A stretch of 64,000 nt of DNA, taken from CAZGKW01 sp964526295. GTDB taxonomy: Bacteria; Planctomycetota; Phycisphaerae; FEN-1346. Position numbers and translations under genes: made by a program. Every line of letters begins with the position of its first letter. Within the stretch, counting starts at the first letter, position 1. This document shows, piece after piece, positions 56,688 to 64,000 of this stretch. The notes beneath the pieces are model-generated. The model was not told the origin of the DNA, did no database searches, and saw only the letters and a list, made by a program, of their open reading frames with translations. Location: positions 1 to 64,000 of the forward strand of contig CAZGKW010000013.1 of assembly GCA_964526295.1 (NCBI GenBank), given 5' to 3'.

Positions 56688-58285
56688 CGAAGCGTTCGCT
56701 CATCCTGGTGGTCTTCGCGGCCATCGCTGCCCTTCACCTGGCAGCGCTGACCAACCACTGGGTCCCGAAGCAGGACTCCGCCCTGTATATGGTCCTGGGT
56801 CGATCGCTGGCCGAGGGCCGGGGCATGGAGTTCGCCGGCAGGCAGGAATGGGGCATTCCCCCGTTCGTGCCGCTTCTGATCGCCGGCTGCCGACTCGCCG
56901 TCGGGCCCGATCCGTGGCTTCCGAACCTGATCATGACGCTGTTCGGTCTGGGAACGGTGGCCCTTTCCTACGGGCTGGCACGGCGATGGGCGGCCGAGTT
57001 ACCGCCTGTCTATCGCCAGGACTTGCCCATCGCCGTCCTGATCTTGGCGGGGACGTCGGCCCGGCTGTTCGTCGACTCGACGCACATCCTCACGGACGTG
57101 CCGTTCGCGTTCTGGGTGACGTTGGGCCTGTACGGTTTCGTGCGTGGCTGGCAGGGCCACTGGGCGTGGTGCCTGGCGGGGTCGCTGGCCCTGGCGGTGG
57201 GCGTCTACACGCGGCTGCCCGCCCCGGCCATCCTCCTCGCCGCCGTGGTGTCGGTGCTGATCGACCGGCGTCGGCCGGGATGGGGCAAGCGTGCGGCGGC
57301 CGCCCTGGGCGGCGGGGCCCTCGTCCTGGCCGGTGCGGCCCTCTGGCTTGTCCTGCTGGGAGGGCGCCGCGACGCCGGTTCCATCGACTACCTCGCCTCG
57401 GTTCGCCCGGATCAGCTCCTGTCCTGGGAGGGCCTTGGGGATACGTGGGCGACCGTGGCGGAGTTCCCGGGGGCGATCGTCGCGGCCGTCATCTACCAGA
57501 AGCTGGAATGGTTCCACTTCAGCCTGGTGCCGACGGCCTTCGTCGTCCTCGGTCTGGTTACGTCGGTCCGGCACCGTCAATGGCTGGCCGTGCTGCCGCT
57601 CGTGGCGTACTTCCTGGTGCTGGCGGCCCGTGGCGGCGGATCGGCCGCCTCACGGTACATGCTTCCGGTGATGCCGATCCTGGCCTACGCCCTGCTGGCA
57701 GGCGTCCAGACGCTGGCCAACTGGGGGACGCGGCTGGGCCGGGCGCTCGGCGTGCCGGACAGCCGGACGACGGTGTTCCTGAACCGGGTGCCGATCGCCG
57801 TGGCGGTTGCGCTCCTCACGGCCACGGGTCTCTTCCGCGTGGGCCGACAGATCCTTTGGATCCGCCACCCGCAATTTGAGAAAGTCTACGAGGAGGGGCG
57901 GTGGCGGGACACCCTGGCCGTGGGACGTTACCTGGCCGCCCGAGGCCAGCGGAGCGAGGACGCCGTTCTGACGCCCGACGACACCGTGGTGGCCTATGCG
58001 TCGGGGCTCCGGACGGAGGGCCTCATCGCCTGGCAGGGCCGCCGCGAGGAGCACTGGTCGGACCTGCCCCCGGAGGCGCTGCTGCGTGCGGCGACCGGCG
58101 GCGAGTACCGCTTCGTCGTGGTGCCGGCGGACAAGGGCGACTGGAGTCGCGCGGTCGAGAAGGGGATGGCCGAGAGCGACCTCTTCATGGGCCCGCCCCG
58201 GCGGTTCGGCCGATTCGCCCTCTACGAACGGCGCCGCCCGCCCGGCGACGAGCCGGAACCCGGCGGCGAAGACGGCGGCGGCTGA
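56684..58285 (+). CDS. Multi-pass membrane glycosyltransferase (ArnT/PMT_2-like, GT39/83 type)
   Basis: The 533-residue protein has about ten hydrophobic helices. The first loop has the acidic motif typical of polyprenyl-phosphate sugar transferases (LTNHWVPKQDSALYMVLGRSLAEGRG, aspartate near 32), and a later loop has DSTHILTDVPFAFW. Such enzymes move sugar from a lipid carrier to an acceptor on the outer face of the membrane. The soluble tail (about 420-533) is unusual. The start is GTG at 56684, coupled to the preceding fusion gene. Confidence 0.75.
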   Translation: MTKRSLILVVFAAIAALHLAALTNHWVPKQDSALYMVLGRSLAEGRGMEFAGRQEWGIPPFVPLLIAGCRLAVGPDPWLPNLIMTLFGLGTVALSYGLARRWAAELPPVYRQDLPIAVLILAGTSARLFVDSTHILTDVPFAFWVTLGLYGFVRGWQGHWAWCLAGSLALAVGVYTRLPAPAILLAAVVSVLIDRRRPGWGKRAAAALGGGALVLAGAALWLVLLGGRRDAGSIDYLASVRPDQLLSWEGLGDTWATVAEFPGAIVAAVIYQKLEWFHFSLVPTAFVVLGLVTSVRHRQWLAVLPLVAYFLVLAARGGGSAASRYMLPVMPILAYALLAGVQTLANWGTRLGRALGVPDSRTTVFLNRVPIAVAVALLTATGLFRVGRQILWIRHPQFEKVYEEGRWRDTLAVGRYLAARGQRSEDAVLTPDDTVVAYASGLRTEGLIAWQGRREEHWSDLPPEALLRAATGGEYRFVVVPADKGDWSRAVEKGMAESDLFMGPPRRFGRFALYERRRPPGDEPEPGGEDGGG

Positions 58286-58335
58286 TGCCGCTCCCGCCGT
58301 GCCCGGCGCCCGAGGACCCGCCGCCCGGCCCACTC

Positions 58336-60156
58336 TCAGCCGGCGGCAGCGGCCGGTGCATCGGCGACCGGTCCATGGGCGGCGGGCCCGCCGCGCGGAT
58401 CCCGCATCGGGACCGGGTTGGACGGCGGGGCCGTGGCGCGCCGGATAGGGCCCGACCGAAGCCGCCGGGCCCAATCGAGAGTCCGTCGCGCGTTCAGCGC
58501 GAGACCCAGCATGCCGAGGAACTGCGGCCCGCAGTCCAGCAGGTACGCCGAACTTTTCGGCCGGAGGAGCGCGTTCAGAAGGCGGGCTGGATTATAGAAA
58601 TAGGCGTACGTAGCCAGGATGTTGAGCTGGGCCCGCCACGGCCGGGCCTCGCGCGACGCCACCACGTAGTTGCCGTCGATCATGTGGGGCCCGACGGGTC
58701 TGCCTCCGGCGCTTTCGATCACGAGCCCGTCGCGGTAGGCCTCGTCAGCCCACTTCGACCCCGGGGCCGGCGTCACTGAAAGGACCTGGAGCGTGCAGGC
58801 CCCGGCCCGCCTGAGGAGCCGGGCCTGGTTGATCAGGCCGTACGGTTTCTCGCCGCGGCTGATGAGCGGCTGTCCGTCGTGGTGCATGAGCATGGGCATG
58901 GGGGCGATGCCCCGTTCGCGGAGCGCTCTGAACGCCTCCAGCGTCCGGCTCGACGTCTGGCCCTTCCGAACGAACGTGGCGGTCATGTCCTCGACGCCCA
59001 GCCACAGGGCCCGGCAGCCGGCCTTTCGGATCGACCGCAGGTGGTCCTTGATCCGCAGCGTGTCGGCGACGGTAACCTCGGTGGCCCAACGCATGGTCTT
59101 GCGGAGCCGGACCCCGTCGCGCTCGGCTCGGATGAGCGTCTCGGCGATGTCGAGCGCCCGCCGGGGATCGTTGAAGAAGTTGTCGTCGGCGCCGAAGAAG
59201 TGGCGGATGCCGTAGGCCTTGTACAGTCCCCACATCTCGTCGGCGACACGAGGACCGCCCTTGGCCCGGAACCGGCCCTGGTTGTAGGCCGGGATCGGGC
59301 AGTACGGACACCGGAACCGGCACCCGAGCGTCAGGACGAGCGTCGCCAGGGCCGTGTTCCGGCGGACCCGCTCGGGTGGAATGGGCCGCGGCGACAGGCC
59401 CTCTCGCCGGCTCGGGGGCTCGAGCATCGCGTAGCCCGGCACCGGGTCCGGAAGCTCGTCCAGGTCGGCGACGAGCCGCTGGACGCCCGTGTCGACCAGC
59501 TCCTCGGCGACGCCGTCCGTCTCGCCCCGCGGCCAGACGAGCCCGGGAATCTCGTCCAGCGCCCCCGAATCCCGCGCCCGGAGGAACGCCGACCGGAGCG
59601 GCTCGCCCGCGGCCCGCTCGGCCAGGACCACCTCCAGCAGCCGCAGCAGCACGTACTCCTCGCCGGTGACGGCCACGTCGGCGCCCCACGGATCGGCCGG
59701 GTCGGTGCCGAATACGTCCCACGGCTCGTAGATGGTCTTCGGGCCGCCGGCGATGACGAGCGGCCGCTCGGCGGACGGCATACGGCAGACCTCGCGGATC
59801 CACGCCTGGCACGATGCGGTGTGGATCTGCATGCTCGAGACGAGAAACAGGTCCGGCGTCCGCCCGTCCAAGCGGGCCAGCGACGGCCGGAACCGCCGGT
59901 TCCACTGGCCGAGGACAATGCGGGTCCGGTCGAACCCGCAGTCGGCCAGGGCCGAGCCGATCGCCCGGACCCCCGCCGGGACCATCCGCGTGTCGACAAA
60001 AAGGAACGGGAGCATCCGCGTCCGGAAATCGAACGCGTTGGCGATGACGGTAACGAGGTCGTGGCGCGGGGCGATCCGCCGGAGCCGACGACGGACGTCG
60101 ACCAGCTCGCCCGGTGCGAGAAACACGTCGCCCGGCTCACGCTGCGGAAGCTCCAT
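58336..60156 (-). CDS. B12-binding radical SAM protein of unknown substrate
   Basis: The 606-residue protein has an N-terminal cobalamin-binding-like Rossmann domain (about 45-180; PDLFLVSSMQIH and IAGGPKTIYEPW). A radical SAM barrel follows with Cys279, Cys283 and Cys286 (CRFRCPYC) and a C-terminal region rich in basic residues. Class B family members methylate or rearrange unreactive carbons in lipids, antibiotics or cofactors; BchE- and HpnR-like enzymes share this layout. The substrate cannot be told. It stands alone between genes of other functions, after a promoter at 60193-60221. Confidence 0.8.
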   Translation of the reverse strand: MELPQREPGDVFLAPGELVDVRRRLRRIAPRHDLVTVIANAFDFRTRMLPFLFVDTRMVPAGVRAIGSALADCGFDRTRIVLGQWNRRFRPSLARLDGRTPDLFLVSSMQIHTASCQAWIREVCRMPSAERPLVIAGGPKTIYEPWDVFGTDPADPWGADVAVTGEEYVLLRLLEVVLAERAAGEPLRSAFLRARDSGALDEIPGLVWPRGETDGVAEELVDTGVQRLVADLDELPDPVPGYAMLEPPSRREGLSPRPIPPERVRRNTALATLVLTLGCRFRCPYCPIPAYNQGRFRAKGGPRVADEMWGLYKAYGIRHFFGADDNFFNDPRRALDIAETLIRAERDGVRLRKTMRWATEVTVADTLRIKDHLRSIRKAGCRALWLGVEDMTATFVRKGQTSSRTLEAFRALRERGIAPMPMLMHHDGQPLISRGEKPYGLINQARLLRRAGACTLQVLSVTPAPGSKWADEAYRDGLVIESAGGRPVGPHMIDGNYVVASREARPWRAQLNILATYAYFYNPARLLNALLRPKSSAYLLDCGPQFLGMLGLALNARRTLDWARRLRSGPIRRATAPPSNPVPMRDPRGGPAAHGPVADAPAAAAG

Positions 60157-60192
60157 CGCCTCACCACTCCTCGGAAAGGCCCGGCGGCAGGA

Positions 60193-60221
60193 ATTCTTGC
60201 AGGTCGCGGACCCGGAAGCAA
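60193..60221 (-). promoter_or_regulatory. Possible promoter of the radical SAM gene
   Basis: The minus strand reads TTGCTT (60216-60221), 17 bp, AAGAAT (60193-60198). The match is moderate. Confidence 0.35.
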
Positions 60222-60233
60222 CCGGAAGGACGC

Positions 60234-61109
60234 TCAGCCGCGGCCCGTCTCGCGGCGGACCGCCTCGCGGTAGGCCTCGGCCAAACGGCGCCAGACGGGG
60301 CCCGGTCGGCCCTCACCGATCGGGCGCTGCTCGACACGGCCGACAGGCAGCAGCTCCATGATCGAGTTCGTCAGAAACACCTCGTCGGCGTCCAGCAAAT
60401 CGTGGACGGTCAACGACCGCTGCTCGGCCGGCACACCGACCTCGGCGGCCAGCTCCAGGACGGCCGCCCGCGTCACGCCCGGCAGGAGGCCGTCCTCGAC
60501 CGGCGGCGTCAGGAGGCGGCCGTCGAGCACGAGGAACACGTTCGAGACGGCCCCCTCGGCCAGGCGGTTCTTCGTGTTGAACCGGATGGCCTCGGTCGCG
60601 CGGGCCCGGCGGGCCTCGCGCAGCGCCAGCAGGTTCGCCATGTACCCGGTCGTCTTGTGGAACGTCGTCGGGTCGGTCTCGTTGATGCGGACCTCGCTGG
60701 CGACGACCGTCGCGCCGCGCTCGTACGCTGCGGCCGGGTAAGGGACCATCGGGCCGGCCGTGACGACAAGCGTAGCCGGAGGGACGGCCTCATCGTCGAC
60801 GGCGGCCGTCAGCCGACCGCGGCTGGCCGTGATGCGGACCCGGGCGTCGGGCACGCCGTTCGTCTCGACGAGACGGGCGACGGTCCCGGCGATCTTCTCG
60901 TCGCTCTCGCGGACGAAGATGCGGAGCGCCTCGCCGCTCTCGCGGAGCCGCCGGAGGTGGGCCTCGAGGCGGAACGGCCTCCCGTCGTAGGTCCGAAGCG
61001 TCTCGAAAAGGCCGGCCCCGAGGAGGAAGCCGGCATCGTCGGCCGCGACGGTCGCTTCGTCGGCCGGAAGGAACCGCCCGGCCACATAGACCTCGTCGCT
61101 TCCTGCCAT
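60234..61109 (-). CDS. pabC: Aminodeoxychorismate lyase-type (fold IV) PLP enzyme
   Basis: The 291-residue class IV aminotransferase-fold protein most likely releases pyruvate from 4-amino-4-deoxychorismate to give p-aminobenzoate for folate. Lys152 in FHKTTGYMANL binds PLP, and FLTNSIMELLPV is near the C-terminus. A branched-chain or D-amino acid aminotransferase is the alternative by sequence, but it directly follows a pabB-like gene (30-base gap), which supports PabC. Folate supply suits the adjoining THF-dependent pathway. Confidence 0.85.
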   Translation of the reverse strand: MAGSDEVYVAGRFLPADEATVAADDAGFLLGAGLFETLRTYDGRPFRLEAHLRRLRESGEALRIFVRESDEKIAGTVARLVETNGVPDARVRITASRGRLTAAVDDEAVPPATLVVTAGPMVPYPAAAYERGATVVASEVRINETDPTTFHKTTGYMANLLALREARRARATEAIRFNTKNRLAEGAVSNVFLVLDGRLLTPPVEDGLLPGVTRAAVLELAAEVGVPAEQRSLTVHDLLDADEVFLTNSIMELLPVGRVEQRPIGEGRPGPVWRRLAEAYREAVRRETGRG

Positions 61110-61139
61110 GGATGACCTCCGGGTGACGCCAGGAGCGCG

Positions 61140-62591
61140 TTACGGCGTGAGGCCGAAGGCGGCCAGCATGGCGCGGGCCTTGTCGGCGGTCTCGTCGAAC
61201 TCGGCCGCCGGGTCCGAGTCGGCCACGATGCCCCCGCCGACCTGCATGTGGACCCGCCCCCCGGCGGCCAGCAGCGTCCGAATGGCGATGTTGAGGGCAC
61301 ATCGTCCGGCCGGCTCGCCCGGCGATGGGGGCGCGATGTACCCCACCGCCCCGGTGTAGACGCTCCGGCGGGTCGGCTCCAGCTCGGCGATGATCTGCAT
61401 CGCACGGACCTTCGGGGCCCCCGTGATCGAGCCGCCCGGGAACGTCGCCTTCAGCAGGTCGACGACGTCGCGGTCGGGGTGCAGCCGGCCCTCGACGGTC
61501 GCCACCGTATGATAGACCGCCTCGTAGGCCTCGAGGGTCCGCGGCTCGGTGACCCGGACCGACCCGTAAGAGGCGACGCGCCCGAGGTCGTTCCGCTCGA
61601 GGTCGACGATCATGACGAGTTCGGCCCGGTCCTTGGCGGAGACGTCGAGGTCGGCCCGCATGCGGCGATTGAACGAAGCGTCGGCGGGCCGGCGAGGCCG
61701 CGTGCCCTTGATCGGCCGCGTGATAATCCGCCCGCCCGCCAGGTCGAGGAACAGCTCCGGGCTGCTCGAGAGGACCGCCCGGTCGGGCGCCACGCCGACG
61801 TAGGCCGCGTAGGGAGCGGGGTTCGCACGCCGGAGGGCCTCGTAGAGCGCCGGCGGCGCGGGAGCGGACGCACCGGCCATCGCGATCGTGAAGCGGCGGC
61901 TCAGATTCACCTGGAAAATGTCGCCGGCGGCGATGTACTCGCGTGCCGCCGCCACCGCCTCCAGGTAACCGGCGCGGGTGAAGTTGCACGCGACGACGGG
62001 CCGCTCGGGAAACGTCGTCTCACCCGGGCGCTCCGGCGCCGGGTCGGCAAGGGCGGCCTCGAGGGTCTCGCAGGCCGGGCCGTCGGCGCCGATGATCGTC
62101 GCGCTGCGCCGCCGATGCTCCAGCACCAGGACCGCGTCGTAGAGGCCGAACCAGAGCTCCGGCAGCGGTACGTCGCGCTGCCGCGCCAGGGCGGCTTTCG
62201 GCTCCACGTGGACCCCGAGGTCGTAGGCCAAGTAGCCGTAGAGCCCCGGCCCGTACGGCGGGCTTCCGACGTCCGCCGCCTCGTCCTCGACGCCCGTCGA
62301 GCGCAGCACCTCGCGGAGGGCCTCGAAGGGGCGGCACCCAAGCTCTTGCACGGTCCGGACGCCGGGGTCGAGCAGCCGCCCCGTCCCGTGCTCGAACACG
62401 AACGTCGCCGAGGGCTCGGCCGTCAGGACGCTCCACCGGGCCAGCCGGGCCGGACCGCCGGCACTGTCGAGCCAGACCGGCCCCCGCCGCTGGGCCAGGC
62501 GGCGGAAGACGCCGGCCACGTTCTCCGGCCACGGCACGCTGCGGACGGACCGGCGCAGGGCGTGTCGCGGGATGGTCGGCGTGCGGGTCAT
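61140..62591 (-). CDS. pabB: Aminodeoxychorismate synthase component I (PabB)
   Basis: The 483-residue chorismate-utilising enzyme aminates chorismate with ammonia from a glutaminase partner. AAGDIFQVNLSRRF and SSSPELFLD lead to PIKGTRPRR, whose Lys marks PabB-type enzymes (anthranilate synthases have Ala there). FPGGSITGAPKV and QVGGGIVADSDP complete the active site. The ATG at 62591 overlaps the purN stop as ATGA; the longer frame starting at 62969 lies inside purN and is rejected. Confidence 0.92.
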   Translation of the reverse strand: MTRTPTIPRHALRRSVRSVPWPENVAGVFRRLAQRRGPVWLDSAGGPARLARWSVLTAEPSATFVFEHGTGRLLDPGVRTVQELGCRPFEALREVLRSTGVEDEAADVGSPPYGPGLYGYLAYDLGVHVEPKAALARQRDVPLPELWFGLYDAVLVLEHRRRSATIIGADGPACETLEAALADPAPERPGETTFPERPVVACNFTRAGYLEAVAAAREYIAAGDIFQVNLSRRFTIAMAGASAPAPPALYEALRRANPAPYAAYVGVAPDRAVLSSSPELFLDLAGGRIITRPIKGTRPRRPADASFNRRMRADLDVSAKDRAELVMIVDLERNDLGRVASYGSVRVTEPRTLEAYEAVYHTVATVEGRLHPDRDVVDLLKATFPGGSITGAPKVRAMQIIAELEPTRRSVYTGAVGYIAPPSPGEPAGRCALNIAIRTLLAAGGRVHMQVGGGIVADSDPAAEFDETADKARAMLAAFGLTP

Positions 62592-63229
62592 GGGCGGCGG
62601 TACTTCGGGGCGTCGACGTGGACGGTCCGGCCCTCGATGCGGAGCCGTCCCTCGGCGAACAGGCGGATCGCCTCCGGATACGCGATGCACTCCTCGCGGA
62701 ACACCCGGGCCGCCAGCTCGTCGGGCGTGTCCTTGGCATAGGCCGGCACGGTCCGCTGGAGGACGATCGGCCCCTCGTCGTAGGCGTTGTCGACGAAGTG
62801 GACGGTACAGCCGGAGACCTTGCACCCCCGCGCGAGGACCGCCTCGTGAACGTGGTGCCCGTACATGCCCTTCCCGCCGAAGGACGGCAGCAGGGCCGGA
62901 TGGATGTTCATCACGCGGCCGAGATAGCGGTCGGGTAAGGTCCAGTGGGAAAGGAACCCGGCCAGGCAAGTGAGGTCCGGCTCGGCCTCGTCGAGGACCG
63001 CGTCTATCGCCGCTGAGAAGGCCTCGGTGGTGTCGAAGTCGCGGCGGCGGACGAGGTGCGTCGGGATGCCGGCCTCGCGGGCGATCTCGATGCCGCGGAT
63101 ACCCGGCCGGGACGCGATGACGAGGACCACCTCGGCCGCGAGGCGGTCCTCGGCGATGTGCTGGAGGATGTTCTCGAGCGTCCGCCCGCCACCCGACAGC
63201 AGGACGCCGATACGGAGCGGCTGGGTCAT
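62588..63229 (-). CDS. purN: Phosphoribosylglycinamide formyltransferase (PurN)
   Basis: The 213-residue transformylase uses 10-formyl-THF in purine synthesis. Motifs: GVLLSGGGRTLENIL, LAGFLSHW, NIHPALLPSFGGKGMYGHHVH (catalytic Asn-His), and GCTVHFVDNAYDEGPI with its Asp. It is the first gene of the purN-pabB-pabC operon, uniting genes of folate use and synthesis. The promoter at 63257-63285 lies just upstream. Confidence 0.95.
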   Translation of the reverse strand: MTQPLRIGVLLSGGGRTLENILQHIAEDRLAAEVVLVIASRPGIRGIEIAREAGIPTHLVRRRDFDTTEAFSAAIDAVLDEAEPDLTCLAGFLSHWTLPDRYLGRVMNIHPALLPSFGGKGMYGHHVHEAVLARGCKVSGCTVHFVDNAYDEGPIVLQRTVPAYAKDTPDELAARVFREECIAYPEAIRLFAEGRLRIEGRTVHVDAPKYRRP

Positions 63230-63256
63230 TCGATGCCCTTCCCCCGGACCGGCTGG

Positions 63257-63285
63257 AGTGTACGCTTCGGCCCGAGAGGGGTCAA
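63257..63285 (-). promoter_or_regulatory. Sigma-70 promoter of purN-pabB-pabC
   Basis: On the minus strand TTGACC (63280-63285) and TACACT (63257-63262) are 17 bp apart, with a start near 63250. Confidence 0.65.
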
Positions 63286-63322
63286 CCCGCGCCCCTGACG
63301 GGCGGGCCCCGGCAAGCCCGCC

Positions 63323-64000
63323 TCAGAGGCCGCCGCGGTGCTGGATCGAATCGAGATAGCCCACGGCGTTGGGGCCCAGCTCGGCGGCGTTCGCTTCGTC
63401 CGTGTCGATGTGCATGTCGAGGCGGAAGTCGGGGTGGACCCGGACGCAGACGTCGCCGAAGATGAGCGACCGCTCGCCGGGCACGCGGATGCGGACGATG
63501 TCGCGGTCGCGGACGGCGAACTCCATGGCGTCTTCCGGCAACATGTGAATGTGCCGCATGGCACAGATCACGCCTCGCTCCAAACGCACCTGGCCTGCGG
63601 GCCCCTCCAGGACGATGGCCGGCGTGCCGTCCAGGTCGCCCGAGAGGCGGATCGGGGCGTCGATGCCCAGCTTGAACTCTTCGGTCCGGGAGATCTCGAC
63701 CTGGCTCTCCGGCCGCTCGGGCCCCAGGACGCGGACCCGCTCGATGCGGCCCTTCGGCCCGACCAGCGTGACGGCCTCCCGGCAGGCGAACTGGCCCGGC
63801 TGGGTCAGGTCGGCGTGCCAGGTCAGCGTGTGGCCCGGCCCGAAGAGGGCCTCGACGTGCTCGGCCGTCAGGTGAACGTGATGGGCCGACGTGCCGATCG
63901 GGATCGACCGTTCCTTCCGCCGCATGACGGCCGTGACGCGGGCGTGGGAGAGGGCCTGGACGGCGTGGAGGGCGACGGTCCGCTGCTCGTCGCTGCCGAC
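63323..64000 (-). CDS. pduL: PduL-type phosphate acyltransferase, incomplete at the window edge
   Basis: The protein converts acetyl- or propionyl-CoA and phosphate to acyl phosphate. Both beta-barrel repeats show the metal-binding histidines: TSAHHVHL near the N-terminus and MRHIHMLPEDA in the middle. EISRTEEFKLG and LDMHIDTDEANAA are family hallmarks. The frame stays open to the edge: 25 codons precede the ATG at 63925, including an amphipathic helix-like stretch (VALHAVQALSHAR) like the encapsulation peptide of microcompartment PduL. The true start is probably beyond 64000. Planctomycetes carry PduL in microcompartment loci, but no shell gene is visible here. Confidence 0.9.
   Translation of the reverse strand, partial: VGSDEQRTVALHAVQALSHARVTAVMRRKERSIPIGTSAHHVHLTAEHVEALFGPGHTLTWHADLTQPGQFACREAVTLVGPKGRIERVRVLGPERPESQVEISRTEEFKLGIDAPIRLSGDLDGTPAIVLEGPAGQVRLERGVICAMRHIHMLPEDAMEFAVRDRDIVRIRVPGERSLIFGDVCVRVHPDFRLDMHIDTDEANAAELGPNAVGYLDSIQHRGGL

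Noticed and set aside
62592..62969. N-terminal extension of PabB upstream of 62591
   Set aside because: It lies wholly within purN in another frame and adds low-complexity Arg/Pro sequence; the ATGA overlap at 62588-62591 marks the start.

Overview
The window is a GC-rich (roughly two thirds G+C by eye) chromosomal segment from an anaerobic bacterium. The gene content suggests Planctomycetota or a close PVC/FCB relative: a PduL-type phosphotransacylase, FAD-dependent oxidoreductase and glycosidase-like proteins of planctomycete style, and dispersed intergenic repeats of the kind common in such genomes. This placement is an inference from gene style, since no rRNA or ribosomal marker lies in the window. 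Promoters of ordinary sigma-70 form (TTGAC-like and TANNNT about 17 bp apart) can be read upstream of many genes, and they help decide starts.

Region 1 (1-2640) is the end of an integrated element. A densely palindromic leader precedes a sigma-like regulator, a small basic protein and a large serine recombinase, coupled by ATGA overlaps. The recombinase reading frame runs through the terminator of a tRNA-Pro(CGG) gene and stops inside the tRNA. Region 2 (2640-18650) is housekeeping and carbohydrate or envelope genes: dgkA-like, a thymidylate-synthase-fold protein, a membrane protein, a Wzz/GumC-like lipoprotein, rpiB, an exported FAH-family protein, uvrA, capA-like, two sugar-related enzymes, tRNA-Ser(TGA) and rubrerythrin.

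Region 3 (18781-48435) is a Wood-Ljungdahl (reductive acetyl-CoA) island. On the minus strand lie folD, metF, metV, a [NiFe] hydrogenase with its maturation protease, and formate-THF ligase. On the plus strand lie cooC, CO dehydrogenase, acetyl-CoA synthase, corrinoid protein subunits, the corrinoid activator acsV, a second CooC-like ATPase, the methyltransferase acsE, a BioD/DRTGG protein, and a NuoE, NuoF-NfnB fusion and formate dehydrogenase set with fdhD and moeA. The two arms diverge at 26950-27382, where two sigma-70 promoters face away from each other. A perfect TGTGA-N6-TCACA palindrome lies equidistant between them, suggesting joint control by a CRP/CooA-type regulator. Together these genes would take CO2 to formate, formyl-, methylene- and methyl-THF, and join the methyl group with CO2-derived CO as acetyl-CoA. 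The hydrogenase and the soluble formate dehydrogenase complex would supply electrons. Whether the pathway runs toward acetate or in reverse cannot be told from sequence.

Region 4 (48846-54516, minus) is a molybdenum-cofactor operon (moaA, moaC, MOSC-mogA fusion, mobB-mobA fusion) followed immediately by nrfH and nrfA for nitrite ammonification. Region 5 (54714-64000) holds a glycosyltransferase-methyltransferase fusion with a membrane glycosyltransferase, a B12-binding radical SAM protein, pabC, pabB, purN, and at the right edge a pduL running out of the window, which could convert acetyl-CoA to acetyl phosphate.
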